The notes beneath the pieces were generated by a model that was given only the letters and a program-made list of their open reading frames with translations, ran no database searches and was not told the origin of the DNA. Shown here piece after piece: positions 63,524 to 64,000 of a DNA stretch of 64,000 nucleotides. Each line of letters begins with the position of its first letter. Positions within the stretch are counted from its first letter, which is position 1. Location of the stretch: contig NZ_JAJJMO010000001.1 of assembly GCF_020905345.1 (NCBI RefSeq), positions 1,736,001 to 1,800,000 on the forward strand, read 5' to 3'. Made by a program: the position numbers and the translations under genes. The stretch comes from Flavobacterium pisciphilum. GTDB lineage: Bacteria > Bacteroidota > Bacteroidia > Flavobacteriales > Flavobacteriaceae.

Positions 63524-63595
63524 TAGCCCGTAGCGGAATCGAACCGCTCTTACATGGATGAAAACCATGCGTCCTAACCGATAGACGAACGGGCC
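63524..63595 (-). tRNA. tRNA-Glu (UUC), second identical copy
   Basis: Its 72 bases are identical to the tRNA at 63404-63475, and it lies 48 bp upstream of it. The cluster of three is probably one transcript on the minus strand. Confidence 0.95.
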
Positions 63596-63671
63596 TGCTT
63601 CCCTAATGCGGATGCAAAGATACATCTATTTTTGAGTTCTACAATAGCTAAAGCAAAAAAAATAAAAAAAT

Positions 63672-64000
63672 TTAATATGCCTTAGCAAACAGCACTCTTC
63701 TAGAAGAAGAATTACCAGTAAACACACAGCTTCCCGCCTCTTCTACTCCATCCAAAGGAACGCATCTAATCGTTGCCTTTGTCAAGTCTTTGATCTTCTC
63801 TTCTGTAGCCATAGTTCCGTCCCAATGTGCTGATACAAAACCACCTTTATTCTCTAAAACCTCTTTAAATTCTTCAAAACTATTTACTTCGGTAATATGC
63901 GAATTACGATAATCCAATGCTTTATTATACAAATCAGCTTGAATTTGAGTCAATAAATCATTTACATAAGTAACAATTCCATCTTTCGAAACTATTTCTT
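63672..64000 (-). CDS. proS: Prolyl-tRNA synthetase, C-terminal part (runs off the window)
   Basis: The frame is open from the window edge. The first readable residues ([18 protein letters not shown]) lead into [19 protein letters not shown] and end [21 protein letters not shown] with the terminal KAY. This is the C-terminal zinc-like/extension domain of the short archaeal/eukaryotic-type prolyl-tRNA synthetase, which ends in a conserved FAKAY-like tail. About 108 residues are in the window; the catalytic domain lies outside. No in-window start is assigned. Confidence 0.9.
   Translation of the reverse strand, partial: EIVSKDGIVTYVNDLLTQIQADLYNKALDYRNSHITEVNSFEEFKEVLENKGGFVSAHWDGTMATEEKIKDLTKATIRCVPLDGVEEAGSCVFTGNSSSRRVLFAKAY

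Overview
The window looks like a chromosome segment of a Flavobacterium-type member of the Bacteroidota. The base composition is AT-rich and genes rarely have strong Shine-Dalgarno sequences. Many promoters carry a TAnnTTTG -7 element. Typical phylum genes are present: a CarboxypepD_reg/TonB receptor, a type IX secretion (type B) C-terminal domain, 2TM-domain proteins, a four-helix-bundle (IVP/S23-like) protein, a split YeeE pair and an HD/PycTM-type membrane protein. I see no prophage, insertion sequence or CRISPR array. Species cannot be named from sequence alone.

Layout. 1-3.7 kb: a DinB-fold enzyme, a TonB-dependent receptor and about 0.7 kb of word-like repeats. 3.7-7.6 kb: a secreted TPR-like protein and a LytS/LytTR two-component operon in which the kinase carries a C-terminal 2TM domain and is followed by two small proteins with three more 2TM domains. 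7.6-16.2 kb: mostly minus-strand housekeeping genes (CDP-alcohol phosphatidyltransferase, heme A synthase, CCA-adding enzyme, M1 peptidase, GapN-like dehydrogenase, rhodanese) plus yaaA. 16.6-24.3 kb: a sulfur/respiration block with a Crp/Fnr regulator, a TauE/SafE permease, cytochrome bd oxidase (cydAB), an MBL-fold/double-rhodanese enzyme and a split thiosulfate-type transporter. Two near-identical 14-bp sites lie about 50 bp upstream of the TauE and MBL genes and suggest a small regulon. 24.4-26.3 kb: a MarR regulator, nitroreductase and YceI operon preceded by two perfect 16-bp palindromes.

27.8-36.9 kb: a complete tryptophan operon (trpE-G-D-C-F-B-A). It is headed by an 18-residue leader peptide with three consecutive Trp codons, a terminator and a possible antiterminator pairing, which is the architecture of classical ribosome-mediated attenuation. 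The operon is interrupted by unrelated genes (lipoprotein, GNAT acetyltransferase, nitrilase-family amidase), a decayed IVP gene and a structured repeat. 37.8-42.6 kb: a TetR-controlled TolC/EmrA/EmrB-type efflux operon. 42.8-47.4 kb: a pRiA4b ORF3-like protein, an IVP protein, a nucleoid-associated protein and a large GAF protein.

47.4-54.3 kb holds the least familiar proteins. One is an HD-domain/PycTM-like membrane protein with no nucleotide cyclase nearby. One is a 1244-residue lipoprotein joining a metallophosphoesterase, a kinase-like middle region and an outer-membrane barrel. A third is a separate 350-residue protein with kinase-like motifs. 54.4-58.5 kb: an ABC exporter and a T9SS type B surface protein. 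58.7-64 kb: typA, a PAS histidine kinase with a single-domain response regulator, rpsT, three tRNA-Glu genes (one divergent) and the 3' end of proS, which runs off the window.

Repeats built from the words AACCTTAG, AACCTTTG and CTTTGCG (or their complements) occur in at least eight intergenic places, often just upstream of a start codon.
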